Shown here: piece by piece, positions 1 to 7,840 of the stretch
How positions within the stretch are numbered: position 1 is the first letter of the stretch
Layout: each line of letters starts with the position of its first letter
Source: Kitasatospora sp. MAP5-34
GTDB lineage: Bacteria; Actinomycetota; Actinomycetes; Streptomycetales; Streptomycetaceae
Direction: 5' to 3'
DNA length: 64,000 nt
Assembly: GCF_029894335.1 (NCBI RefSeq)
Contig: NZ_JARXZC010000018.1
Coordinates: forward strand, 62,001-126,000
The notes under the pieces: generated by a model
Databases searched by the model: none
Seen by the model: only the letters and a program-made list of their open reading frames with translations
What the model was told of the DNA's origin: nothing
Program-made: the position numbers and the translations under genes

Positions 1-816
1 GGTGGCGGCGAAGCGGAACTCCAACTGCCCGGCGGCCGCGTCGACCGTGAGCCCGGCAGCCGTCAGCTCGCGCAGGTAGGCGACGCCGGTGGCGAGGGCG
101 CAGCCCAGCTCCTGGGCGGGCGAGGCACCGGCCTCGTGGTAGCCGAGCGCGTCCACGGTCAGCGCGCGGAAGCCCGGGTGGCCGCTGCTGCACCGGGCGG
201 CGAGCGCGCCGGCGGCGGCCAGCTGCTGGGCGGTACGACTGTCGTCGCCGGTACGGGCGAGCAGGCCGAGCGGGTCCGCGCCGAGGTTGCCGGAGGCACC
301 CTGCACGTCCTCGCACAGGCCGAGCAACGCCTCGGCGGCAGCGGTGAATTCGGCACCCGCGTCGAGCACCACGGAGGCGAGGTCGAGGTAGACCCCGTCC
401 AGTGCCTCGGGCAGCGCGGCGACCGGGAGGCCGGCGGCGCCGACCGTCAGCCAGAGCGAGGTGACCCCGTTCTCCAGGTCGGCGAGCACGGCTTCGTTGG
501 AGCGGCGTGCGTCCGGGTGGGCGTGGCGCTGGCGCACGTCCCAACCGGCGACCGCCGAGCCCTGCGGCCGACCGCCGCGTACGAACGGGGGGAAGCCCGG
601 GTAGCCGGGAGCCGCCGCCGTGTCCGTCGCGGTGTACAGGGGGCGGACGCGCAGTCCGTCCTGGAGGTCGGTGGCGAGTGCGTCCTCGGCGGCTGTGCCG
701 GGTACATCCTGCGCGCCTGCCTTGCGCAGGACGCCTTCGACCAGGTGCTGCCACTGCTCACGGGTTGCGTCCGGGAACTCGGCGGCCAGGGAGAGCCCTT
801 CGGGCGGGACCGTCAT
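1..816 (-). CDS. mutA: Methylmalonyl-CoA mutase small subunit, 3' end beyond left edge
   Basis: Non-catalytic partner of MutB in the adenosylcobalamin enzyme that interconverts methylmalonyl-CoA and succinyl-CoA in propionate metabolism and polyketide precursor supply. The first 272 codons are present and the rest lies outside the window. Reading from ATG at 816 gives LSLAAEFPDATREQW at the start, then PLYTATDTAA, GFPPFVRGG and GWDVRQRHAHPD, which match the substrate-barrel domain of the mutase family. mutB would be expected just beyond the edge. The family assignment is from recognition of these segments, not from a search. Confidence 0.9.
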   Translation of the reverse strand, partial: MTVPPEGLSLAAEFPDATREQWQHLVEGVLRKAGAQDVPGTAAEDALATDLQDGLRVRPLYTATDTAAAPGYPGFPPFVRGGRPQGSAVAGWDVRQRHAHPDARRSNEAVLADLENGVTSLWLTVGAAGLPVAALPEALDGVYLDLASVVLDAGAEFTAAAEALLGLCEDVQGASGNLGADPLGLLARTGDDSRTAQQLAAAGALAARCSSGHPGFRALTVDALGYHEAGASPAQELGCALATGVAYLRELTAAGLTVDAAAGQLEFRFAAT

Positions 817-926
817 GAGGGAAGGTTAGAGCCTGTTAACGGTCGGTAGCAGACCAAACCGATGTGACCTTGCCCTCTCTGCACTCCTGACGGCGCGGAG
901 TGTCGCAGGTGGGAGGGCCTGCCGGC

Positions 927-960
927 GGCCGGGCGCACGCTCGGTGGCGTGCGCCCGGCC
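927..960 (-). terminator. Intrinsic terminator hairpin after the alpha/beta hydrolase gene
   Basis: A perfect 14-bp inverted repeat (927-940 with 947-960, loop of 6) lies 14 nt beyond the stop of the hydrolase gene. There is no clear U-tract, as is common for actinobacterial terminators. Confidence 0.7.
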
Positions 961-974
961 CCGGCGTGTTACGG

Positions 975-2168
975 CTACTTGGGCAGGTTGTCGAAGATGA
1001 AGGTGGCGAGGTGCTCACTCATGTGCGAGTGCTCCTCGTTGGTGGGGGCGAAGGCGAAGTCGTCGAGCTCGCTCTCGTCACGCCGGTGGCTGCTGATGGG
1101 GGCGTAGAGGTCCTCGGTCTCGTCCAGGTCCCGGATGGCCAGCGCGCTGACGGTCGGGACGAAGCAGACCGTGCTCTCCTTGATCTCGGTCTTGCCGGTC
1201 TTCTTCAGGTTCAGCCCGGCGATGCCGAAGGTCTCCAGGGTGCCGCCGGGGGCGCCGTCGATGTCGGGCAGGCCGCTGGTGCGGATCGGCTTGTCCTGGA
1301 AGAGGCCCTTGAGGCGGGCCACCAGCCGGTTGTCACCGGACTCCTGCGTGCGCAGGTCGGTGCCGGCGAACCAGCCGGTGGTCACCTTCACCGCGTCGAC
1401 GCCGGGCTTGACGCCGTTCCCGGTGCCGTCGCCGCTGCCGTTGGCAAAGCCGATCTTGCGCGGGATGGACGGCCACCCGCCGACGCGCTTCAGCTCCTCG
1501 AGGAACTTCGTCCGCAGCTCGTCCTCCGCCGGGGTGCCTTCGACGGTCTCGATGTGACGCCACAGCAGCTGGCGGGCGGCCGCGCTGTTGATCTGCTTGG
1601 AGAGCGCGGGCGTGGCGGTGAGGAAGTGAGCCAGCGCCTGCAGGCCGATCGGCACCCAGGCGCCCCGGTGCGGGCTGTCGATGGAGACGTAGAGCGCCGT
1701 CTCGTGCTCGTCGTCCTCGGCCTCCATCTTGGCGAGGGCGTACCGGGTGACCAGGCCGCCCATGCTGAAGCCGCCGACCGTCAGGGGCGCGGTCCCCTTG
1801 CGCTCCTCGATCGCCTTCTTGATGGCGGCGGTGGCGACCTTGGCGTTCTCCAGGATCGACGCGTTGCGCTCGTCGTACCCGATCAGGATCAGGTCGTAGC
1901 CACGGCTGCGCAGCTCGCTGACGAACGGGAAGTCCTTGCGCTCCAGACCGTCCCAGAGGACGGCCAGACTGCTCGGGCCGTTCTCGAAGCCGTCGGAGAG
2001 GAGGACCGGGCGCTTCAGGCCGAACTTGCTGTTGCTGTAGTAGACCCAGGCCCGGCCGCCGGGGAACTCCCAGGTCGCGTCCGGCGCGGGGGCGGGCGCG
2101 ATGCCCTCCGGCGGCTTCGGCGCCAGGAAGCCGAACGGGGTGATGGTCGGTTCGGTCTGATCGGTCAC
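975..2168 (-). CDS. Alpha/beta hydrolase, lipase-like (397 aa)
   Basis: Predicted serine hydrolase of unknown substrate. The nucleophile elbow GFSMGG puts Ser at about residue 135, after the strand LILIGYDERN. An SDSPHRGA-like segment (SIDSPHRGAW) follows, as in lipases and thioesterases. No signal peptide is apparent, so it is probably cytoplasmic. I chose GTG at 2168 (VTDQTEP...) because AGAAGGG lies 9 nt upstream. ATGs at 2189 and 2267 are in frame but lack a ribosome site. It follows metG on the same strand, about 180 nt away, and is probably transcribed separately. Confidence 0.75.
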   Translation of the reverse strand: MTDQTEPTITPFGFLAPKPPEGIAPAPAPDATWEFPGGRAWVYYSNSKFGLKRPVLLSDGFENGPSSLAVLWDGLERKDFPFVSELRSRGYDLILIGYDERNASILENAKVATAAIKKAIEERKGTAPLTVGGFSMGGLVTRYALAKMEAEDDEHETALYVSIDSPHRGAWVPIGLQALAHFLTATPALSKQINSAAARQLLWRHIETVEGTPAEDELRTKFLEELKRVGGWPSIPRKIGFANGSGDGTGNGVKPGVDAVKVTTGWFAGTDLRTQESGDNRLVARLKGLFQDKPIRTSGLPDIDGAPGGTLETFGIAGLNLKKTGKTEIKESTVCFVPTVSALAIRDLDETEDLYAPISSHRRDESELDDFAFAPTNEEHSHMSEHLATFIFDNLPK

Positions 2169-2307
2169 AGCGGAGGCCCTTCTCGGCATGCGAATGGTCT
2201 GCACTCGAAGGAGTGCGCGCTCATCCTGCTTGCGACCGAGAAGGGCCTCTGGTACACCACGAGTCAAACCACTCGTTCGAGTGAATATCCGGACTCTTGT
2301 GGATCAG

Positions 2308-2320
2308 TGACGCGCCGTCA
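2308..2320. promoter_or_regulatory. Palindrome TGACG-CGC-CGTCA, possible regulator site
   Basis: Perfect 5+3+5 palindrome between metG and the downstream hydrolase. The same TGACG-N3-CGTCA pattern recurs between genes at 19468 and 61563. Its function is unknown, and here it overlaps the tandem repeat after metG. Confidence 0.3.
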
Positions 2321-2356
2321 GACCATGCACCGTCGGACCGCGCACCGTCAGACCGC
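2312..2356. repeat. Three tandem 15-bp repeats covering the metG stop codon
   Basis: Units at 2342-2356, 2327-2341 and 2312-2326. In metG orientation each reads approximately GCGGTCTGACGGTGC. The first unit contains the last two metG codons and the TGA, so the stop-codon region has been copied twice downstream. Confidence 0.75.
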
Positions 2357-4084
2357 GTCCGGGTCGCCGCCGAAGCGCTCGCGGTACCCGGCGAGGTCCT
2401 CCTCCGTGATCTTCGCGAACAGCACCGGCGGAACGGTGAAGCCCACCCCGGCCGGGACGAAGTCCAGCGCCTTCGCCTGCTCCGCGCCGACCCAGGCCAG
2501 CGCCGACGCGGGGGCGTCCGCGCCGAGCGCGAAGGCACCGCGCATCGCCTTGCTGGTCGCCGGGATGAACGGCTCGGAGACCACCGAGTAGAGGTAGATC
2601 AGGTTCATCGCGGTGCGCAGCGTCAGCGCCGCGCCCTCAGGGTCGGTCTTGACCTGCGTCCAGGGCGCCTTCTCCTCCAGGTAGGAGTTCCCGGCGCTCC
2701 ACAGCGCGCGCAGGCTCTGCGCGGACTTGCGGAAGTTCAGGGCGTCGAGGTGGCCCTCGTACTCGGCGAGCAGCTCGGCGATCTGCTCGCCGAGACGCTG
2801 CTCGGCCTCGCCCGGCGCCTGGCCGGCCGGGACGTCGTCGCCGAACCGCTTGCGGCTGAACGAGAGCACCCGGTTGACGAAGTTGCCGAGGGTGTCGGCG
2901 AGGTCCTTGTTGACGACCGACGAGAACAGCTCCCAGCTGAAGCTGGAGTCGTCCGACTCGGGGGCGTTCGCGATCAGGAAGTAGCGCCAGTAGTCGGCGG
3001 GCAGCAGCTCGAGCGCGACGTCGGTGAAGATGCCCCGGCGCTGGCTGGTGGAGAACTTCCCGCCGTAGTAGGTGAGCCAGTTGAAGGCCTTGACGTAGTC
3101 GACCTTCTTCCACGGCTGGCGCGAGCCGAGGAGGGTGGCGGGGAACATCACCGTGTGGAACGGGACGTTGTCCTTCGCCATGAACTCCGTGTAGCGGACG
3201 TCCTCGGCCTCGTACCACCAGGACTTCCAGTCGCGCGTCTCACCGGCCGGGGCGGCGTCCGCCCACTCCTTGGTGGCGCCGATGTACTCGATCGGGGCGT
3301 CGAACCAGACGTAGAAGACCTTGCCCTCGGCGGCCAGCTCCGGCCAGACGTCGGCCGGGACGGGGACACCCCACTCCAGGTCACGGGTGATCGCGCGGTC
3401 CTGCAGGCCCTCGGTGAGCCACTTGCGGGCGATCGAGGAGGCCAGCACCGGCCAGTGGTCGCCGTTGGCGGCGATCCACTCCTCCACCTCGTCGGTCAGC
3501 TTGGCCTGCAGCAGGAAGAGGTGCTTGGTCTCGCGGACCTCCAGGTCCGAGCTGCCGCTGATCGCCGAACGGGCGTCGATCAGGTCGGTGGGGTCGAGCA
3601 CCCGGGTGCAGTTCTCGCACTGGTCACCGCGCGCCTTGTCGTAGCCGCAGTGCGGGCACGTCCCGACGATGTACCGGTCCGGGAGAAAACGCTCGTCGGT
3701 GACGGAGTAGACCTGGCGGACCGCCCGCTCCTCGATGAAGCCGTTCGCGTGCAGGGCACGGGCGATGTCCTGGGTGATCTCGCGGTTCTGCGGCGAGGAG
3801 CTGCGGCCGAAGAAGTCGAAGGAGAGCTCGAAACCGTCGTAGACGGCCTTCTGCTGGTCGTGGGCGGCGGCGCAGAAGTCGGCGACCGGCAGCCCCGCCT
3901 CCTTGGCGGCCAGCTCGGCCGGGGTGCCGTGCTCGTCGGTCGCGCAGATGTACAGCACGTCGTGGCCGCGCTGGCGCAGGTACCGGGAGTAGACGTCCGC
4001 CGGGAGCATCGACCCGACCATGTTCCCCAGGTGCTTGATCCCGTTGATGTAGGGGAGGGCGCTGGTGATCAGGTGTCGAGCCAT
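2348..4084 (-). CDS. metG: Methionine--tRNA ligase
   Basis: Class I aminoacyl-tRNA synthetase charging tRNA-Met in the cytoplasm. The 578-aa product begins MARHLITSALPYING, with the HIGH-box variant HLGN at 18-21. A single zinc knuckle has CPHC at 143-146 and CENC at 156-159. The KMSKS-type loop is KFSTS at 343-347, followed by the anticodon-binding domain, with no C-terminal EMAP domain. ATG at 4084 was chosen because GGAG lies 9 nt upstream and the family starts here. An upstream in-frame ATG at 4114 is not supported. It is divergent from the LacI gene. No T-box was recognised in the leader. Confidence 0.95.
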   Translation of the reverse strand: MARHLITSALPYINGIKHLGNMVGSMLPADVYSRYLRQRGHDVLYICATDEHGTPAELAAKEAGLPVADFCAAAHDQQKAVYDGFELSFDFFGRSSSPQNREITQDIARALHANGFIEERAVRQVYSVTDERFLPDRYIVGTCPHCGYDKARGDQCENCTRVLDPTDLIDARSAISGSSDLEVRETKHLFLLQAKLTDEVEEWIAANGDHWPVLASSIARKWLTEGLQDRAITRDLEWGVPVPADVWPELAAEGKVFYVWFDAPIEYIGATKEWADAAPAGETRDWKSWWYEAEDVRYTEFMAKDNVPFHTVMFPATLLGSRQPWKKVDYVKAFNWLTYYGGKFSTSQRRGIFTDVALELLPADYWRYFLIANAPESDDSSFSWELFSSVVNKDLADTLGNFVNRVLSFSRKRFGDDVPAGQAPGEAEQRLGEQIAELLAEYEGHLDALNFRKSAQSLRALWSAGNSYLEEKAPWTQVKTDPEGAALTLRTAMNLIYLYSVVSEPFIPATSKAMRGAFALGADAPASALAWVGAEQAKALDFVPAGVGFTVPPVLFAKITEEDLAGYRERFGGDPDAV

Positions 4085-4303
4085 CCTCGGATGCTCCAAT
4101 TTCTTCTGCGGCACCCCAGGAGCGCCGCGACGGGGGGCAGCTCTGGGGCGCGTCCGGCGGGTTCGGCCGCCGGGGCACCACGAGAGTGTTGGTCTGCTGT
4201 GGGCAGGGCCATCCTACCCAGCGCCCGCCTGGTCAGGGCCCACCTGCCCGGCCGACCGCCCGCGCCACACCCCGACCTGTCCCGGCTTGTCCGATCATCC
4301 GTG

Positions 4304-4309
4304 TAGGCT
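4304..4309 (+). promoter_or_regulatory. -10 box of a likely leaderless promoter for the LacI gene
   Basis: TAGGCT ends 6 nt before the GTG start, and there is no Shine-Dalgarno sequence in between. Transcription would therefore begin at or next to the start codon. The -35 box is poor. Confidence 0.45.
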
Positions 4310-4315
4310 CCCCCG

Positions 4316-5347
4316 GTGGCCAAGGTGACGCGTGATGATGTAGCCCGACTCGCAGGTGTCTCCACTGCGGTGGTCAGCTATGTGATCAACAACGGCCCAC
4401 GGCCGGTGGCGCCCGCGACGCGCGAGCGCGTCAAGGCCATCATCGAGGAGCTCGGCTACCGGCCGGACAGCATGGCCCAGGCCATGGCCAGGCGCCGGAG
4501 CAACCTGATCGGCATGGTGCTGCCGGACGCCCGCCAGCCGTTCTTCGCCGAGCTGGCACACGCCGTCGAACAGGTCGCCTCCGAGCACGGGAAGCTCGTC
4601 CTGATCGGCAACTCCGACTACCGGGACGCGCGCGAGGACCACTACGTCCGCGAGTTCCTCGGGATGCGGGTGGACGGGCTGATCCTGATCAGCCAGATGC
4701 CGTCGAGCCGGGTGGCCGCCGAGGTCGCGGCGGACGACACCACCCGCGTGGTCCTGCTGCACCACCGCTCGGACGTGGCCGACAACCCGGCGGTGGTGAC
4801 GGACGACAGCGGCGGCGCCCGGCTGGCCGTCCGGCACCTGCTGGACCACGGCCACGCGGCGGTCGTCTGCCTCGGCCGGCCGGTCGGCGTGCTGGGCGCC
4901 GGGGACCCGGTCGCCGGGCGGGTGGCGGGCTGGCTGGATGCCATGGCGGAGGCCGGGGTGCCGACCGACGGACTGCTGGTCGACGCACCGTTCAAGCGGA
5001 CCGAGACCTTCGGCGTGGCGCTGGAGCTGCTCAGCCGTCCGGACCGGCCGACGGCCGTGTTCTGCGCGACCGACGACCAGGCGATCGGCGTCCTGCGGGC
5101 GGCCCGCGAGCTGGGCCTGCGGGTGCCGGAGGACCTCGCCGTGGCCGCCTTCGACGACATCAAGCAGTCGGCCTTCGCCGATCCGCCGCTGACCACCGTC
5201 CGCGCCGACCGGGACGCGATGGCCCGGGCCGCCGTCAGCCTGGCCCTCGGCCTCGAACCACCGGCCGGCCCCGGCGGCGCGCTGCGGCGCTTCCCGGCCG
5301 AACTCGTGATCCGCCGCTCCTGCGGCTGCAACCCCGCCGGGAGCTGA
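4316..5347 (+). CDS. LacI-family transcriptional regulator (343 aa)
   Basis: DNA-binding sugar-responsive regulator. The N-terminal LacI helix-turn-helix is VTRDDVARLAGVSTAVVSYVIN (about residues 4-25), followed by the hinge ELGYRPDSMAQAMARRR. The periplasmic-binding-like sensor domain ends FPAELVIRRSC. The start is GTG at 4316, probably on a leaderless transcript. No sugar uptake genes flank it: metG is divergent and the downstream gene is convergent. The target operon cannot therefore be inferred from position. Confidence 0.92.
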   Translation: MAKVTRDDVARLAGVSTAVVSYVINNGPRPVAPATRERVKAIIEELGYRPDSMAQAMARRRSNLIGMVLPDARQPFFAELAHAVEQVASEHGKLVLIGNSDYRDAREDHYVREFLGMRVDGLILISQMPSSRVAAEVAADDTTRVVLLHHRSDVADNPAVVTDDSGGARLAVRHLLDHGHAAVVCLGRPVGVLGAGDPVAGRVAGWLDAMAEAGVPTDGLLVDAPFKRTETFGVALELLSRPDRPTAVFCATDDQAIGVLRAARELGLRVPEDLAVAAFDDIKQSAFADPPLTTVRADRDAMARAAVSLALGLEPPAGPGGALRRFPAELVIRRSCGCNPAGS

Positions 5348-5371
5348 CCGGCTCCGCGTCCGTCCGGACTC

Positions 5372-5662
5372 TCAAGAGGCGCCGGACCTGACCTGGCCCG
5401 ACCCTGACCCGGAGTTCGAGCCGGATCCGGCCGTAGGGGGCTGGGCGGGGGCCCGCAGACCGTGGCCCGGTGACTGCTGGGCCGGGGCCGTACCGGTCCC
5501 CGGGGACGTACTGCTCCGAGCGGCGGCCTGGCCGGGCAGCGCGTGCGCGAAGACCGCCGCGAGCGCCGCGCAGAGCAGCGCTCCGGCCGCTGCCGTACGG
5601 CGGGTCCAGGACGCGGTCCGGGCCAGGCCCTCGTCCCGCTGCCGGCTCTGTGGGCTGTACAC
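5372..5662 (-). CDS. Small secreted Pro/Ser-rich protein ending in SGAS (96 aa)
   Basis: Not a recognised family. The N-terminal region has TRR followed by a hydrophobic stretch (AAAGALLCAALAAVFAHAL), a likely signal peptide or anchor with a twin arginine in front. The rest is low-complexity Pro/Ser/Gly, and the last four residues are SGAS. That tetrapeptide matches the core of the ApbE flavinylation motif (S/T-G-A-S/T), and a second secreted Pro-rich protein next to apbE (10906-11430) ends the same way. GTG at 5662 was chosen because GGGAGG lies 8 nt upstream; an in-frame GTG at 5671 overlaps that site. Flavinylation is an inference, since the usual acidic residue upstream is absent. Confidence 0.6.
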   Translation of the reverse strand: MYSPQSRQRDEGLARTASWTRRTAAAGALLCAALAAVFAHALPGQAAARSSTSPGTGTAPAQQSPGHGLRAPAQPPTAGSGSNSGSGSGQVRSGAS

Positions 5663-5791
5663 AGCGCTCACCTCCCGAGGCCGACCGGCCCGGTCGGGCC
5701 ACTCGTCGGCGGCTCTCGCCGGCGGTCGCAGCCGCCGGTCGTGGTCGCCGTGCTTCCAGTGTCCGGCACAGGGTGTATGCGACCGGTGAAG

Positions 5792-5854
5792 AAATCCCGC
5801 AGTTGTTCCAAAGAGGCCGTTTCCACCCGTCCTCCGGCGGCTGGTGCGGGATTT
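5792..5854. repeat. 10-bp inverted repeat in a 319-bp divergent intergenic region
   Basis: AAATCCCGCA (5792-5801) and TGCGGGATTT (5845-5854) are perfect reverse complements 43 nt apart. They lie in the region between the SGAS-tail gene and the divergent membrane gene (5663-5981). I saw no other structure there apart from a possible -10 box TAGCCT near 5932. Confidence 0.45.
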
Positions 5855-5981
5855 TCGTGGCGGAACCGGGCATTCCACCCCGGTCCGGTCTACGCACCCG
5901 CTCCCACCTGCGAACTCCTCGCCACCCGGCTGCTAGCCTCCGCGTCTTGATCGAGCAGTTTCAGCTGACCACGGGGGAGAT

Positions 5982-6686
5982 ATGACTGACACTCAGACGG
6001 CGTCCGGACCGATGGAACCGGCTCCGCCCGCGCACGGCGGGTTCCGCGCGCTCCTGCTGCAGTGGGGCCCGTCCATCCTCTTCAGCGCCGTTCTTCCGGT
6101 GCTGACCTACAACTACCTGAAGGGCCATCACCACAGCGAAGTGAGCTCGCTGATCATCTCCGGCCTCTGGCCGGCGGTGGAGACCCTGGTCGTGTTCCTG
6201 ATCCGTCGTCACATCGACGAGATGGCCATGATCGTGCTGACCTTCCTCGCTCTCGGCCTACTCAGCTCGGTGGCGTTCAACAGCCCCCGGCTGGTGCTGG
6301 TGAAGGACTCCGCCCTGACCGGGCTGTTCGGACTGGTCCTGTTCGCCAGCCTGCTCGCGCCCCGGCCGCTCTGCTTCTACTTCGGCCGCAAGTTCGCCAC
6401 CGACGGGAGCCCGGCCGCGGTCGAGTGGTGGAACGGACTCTGGAAGTTCCCCGCCTTCCGGCACAACCAGAAGGTGATCACCATCGTCTGGGGCACGGTC
6501 TTCGTCGGCGAAGCGGTGCTGCGGATCGTCCTGACCTACCTGCTGTCGGTCTCGGCCATGGTCACCGTGAACGCCTTCCTGCCGTTCGTGGCACTCTTCC
6601 TGGTCATCACCTGGACCATCCGGTACGGCAAGCGCGCCGCCGCTCGCGGTGCCGCCGCCCGGGCTGCGGCCGGACTCACCAGCTGA
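5982..6686 (+). CDS. VC0807-family integral membrane protein (234 aa)
   Basis: Polytopic membrane protein with about six hydrophobic segments. It matches the VC0807-type family by general pattern: ILFSAVLPVLTYN, ISGLWPAVETLVVF, then FYFGRKFATDGSP and a WNGLWKFPAFR segment between helices. Function is unknown. The C-terminus is Arg/Ala-rich and probably cytoplasmic. The ribosome site GGGGGAG lies just before the ATG. It converges on the cytochrome b-like gene. Confidence 0.8.
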   Translation: MTDTQTASGPMEPAPPAHGGFRALLLQWGPSILFSAVLPVLTYNYLKGHHHSEVSSLIISGLWPAVETLVVFLIRRHIDEMAMIVLTFLALGLLSSVAFNSPRLVLVKDSALTGLFGLVLFASLLAPRPLCFYFGRKFATDGSPAAVEWWNGLWKFPAFRHNQKVITIVWGTVFVGEAVLRIVLTYLLSVSAMVTVNAFLPFVALFLVITWTIRYGKRAAARGAAARAAAGLTS

Positions 6687-6705
6687 CGCAGTGGGTCTGA
6701 CGGAG

Positions 6706-6746
6706 GGACACCGGACCGGCCGCTACGACTGGCCTGGCCGGTGTCC
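6706..6746. terminator. Bidirectional terminator between convergent genes
   Basis: GGACACCGG (6706-6714) pairs with CCGGTGTCC (6738-6746). The hairpin lies after the VC0807-like gene and spans the stop of the opposing cytochrome gene. Confidence 0.55.
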
Positions 6747-7436
6747 CGACGAGGCGTGCGAGCTGTGCTGACCGGACGAGTCCCACCGGGAGACCAGGTG
6801 GGCCCCGGCGAGCGCGATGACCACTCCCGTCCCGAGCGAGAGCGCCAGCAGCGACCAGCGCAGCGCCGCCCCGCCGACCTGGCCGGCGCCGTGGCGGGCC
6901 GGCCGACGCCGCAGGTCGGCGCCGATCAGCCGGGGCAGCCGCAGCAGGTGGCAGAGGACGTGCACGCTCATGACGGCGCCCCAGCAGACGAAGCTGGCCT
7001 TGTGCAGGAACAGGACCGGTATCGCCCCGGTGTCCGGCCCGAGCAGGGCCAGCGAACCACCGGTGACCAGGACGGCGACGCTGGTCGCCACCACCAGCGG
7101 CGCCAGCAGCCGGAGCGGCAGGGCGGGCGGCCCCTTGCGCCGGTAGGCCGGAGCGCCGGTGTAGTAACGGACGAAGCGGTACCCGACGGTGCCGAGCTTG
7201 AGGCAGACCGGGCCGATCAGCAGCATGCCGATGAAGAAGTGCCAGGCCAGCAGCCGACCGAGGAAGAGAATGGTCACGCCCTGCGCCGCGAGCAGCAGCA
7301 ACAGGACCGCGCCGGTGGCGGCGGCGAGCCGCTCGTTGCCCGCCGGTCCGTGCTCGTCGCCCGGCGCGGTGGCAGACCGGTCACCGACCGATTCCGGTTC
7401 GCCGACCGTCGCCGGATCGCTGCTGATCGTGGACAT
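6723..7436 (-). CDS. Cytochrome b561-like membrane protein (237 aa)
   Basis: Predicted haem-binding membrane electron carrier with five hydrophobic helices. Histidines lie in membrane positions: AWHFFIG, LFLHKAS and VHVLCH. The tail after the last helix is Ser/His-rich (SSGQHSSHASSG). ATG at 7436 has GAAGGA about 9 nt upstream; the longer in-frame ATG at 7553 lacks support. It lies 164 nt after the ferredoxin gene that ends the ApbE operon, on the same strand, and probably belongs to the same redox system. The family is inferred from helix and His layout. Confidence 0.7.
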   Translation of the reverse strand: MSTISSDPATVGEPESVGDRSATAPGDEHGPAGNERLAAATGAVLLLLLAAQGVTILFLGRLLAWHFFIGMLLIGPVCLKLGTVGYRFVRYYTGAPAYRRKGPPALPLRLLAPLVVATSVAVLVTGGSLALLGPDTGAIPVLFLHKASFVCWGAVMSVHVLCHLLRLPRLIGADLRRRPARHGAGQVGGAALRWSLLALSLGTGVVIALAGAHLVSRWDSSGQHSSHASSGHRPGQS

Positions 7437-7600
7437 CCACGCGTCCTTCCACTGCTGCCGGCCCGGGACATGGCGCGGCACGAGCGCACGCTCGGCCGGC
7501 GGACGGACGGCGCCGCCACCACCACGGGGGAGGGCAGTAGTCTCCTGGATCAAAGACTAAGAAGTGGTTCAGATCACGCTCGGCCCGAGGCAGGGCCTAG

Positions 7601-7840
7601 CTAGGCGCGAGCCCGGTCCAACCGGAGGGCCAGGACCGGGCAGGCCGCGACCGCGCGCCGGGCGTGCGTGAGCAGTTCGGCGGGCACCCGGGCGTCGTGG
7701 ATGACGGGGTAGCCCCATTCGTCCAGCTCGACGAGTTCGGGGAGCAGCTCGGCGCACAGGCCCCGGCCGTCGCAGGCGACGCGGTCGATGCCGAGAAGGT
7801 GCCCGGCGGTGCGGGAGGTGCGCGAACTCCGGGGGGTCAT
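7601..7840 (-). CDS. Small ferredoxin, single cluster (79 aa)
   Basis: Soluble iron-sulphur electron carrier. Visible ligands are CDGRGLC (two Cys five apart) and the later RRAVAACPVLAL, the pattern of actinobacterial single-cluster ferredoxins of the 3Fe-4S type. Its ATG overlaps the stop of the NuoF-like gene by four bases (ATGA), implying translational coupling. It is the likely electron acceptor or donor for that flavoprotein. Confidence 0.85.
   Translation of the reverse strand: MTPRSSRTSRTAGHLLGIDRVACDGRGLCAELLPELVELDEWGYPVIHDARVPAELLTHARRAVAACPVLALRLDRARA

Noticed and set aside
900..4306. Long plus-strand frames of 563 and 669 codons opposite the hydrolase and metG
   Set aside because: They are antisense to genes with clear family motifs and consist of Ala/Gly/Arg/Val/Asp runs typical of shadow frames in GC-rich DNA.
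4085..4315. T-box or other riboswitch in the metG leader
   Set aside because: No T-box consensus, specifier loop or other recognised riboswitch core could be found in the 230-nt leader region.
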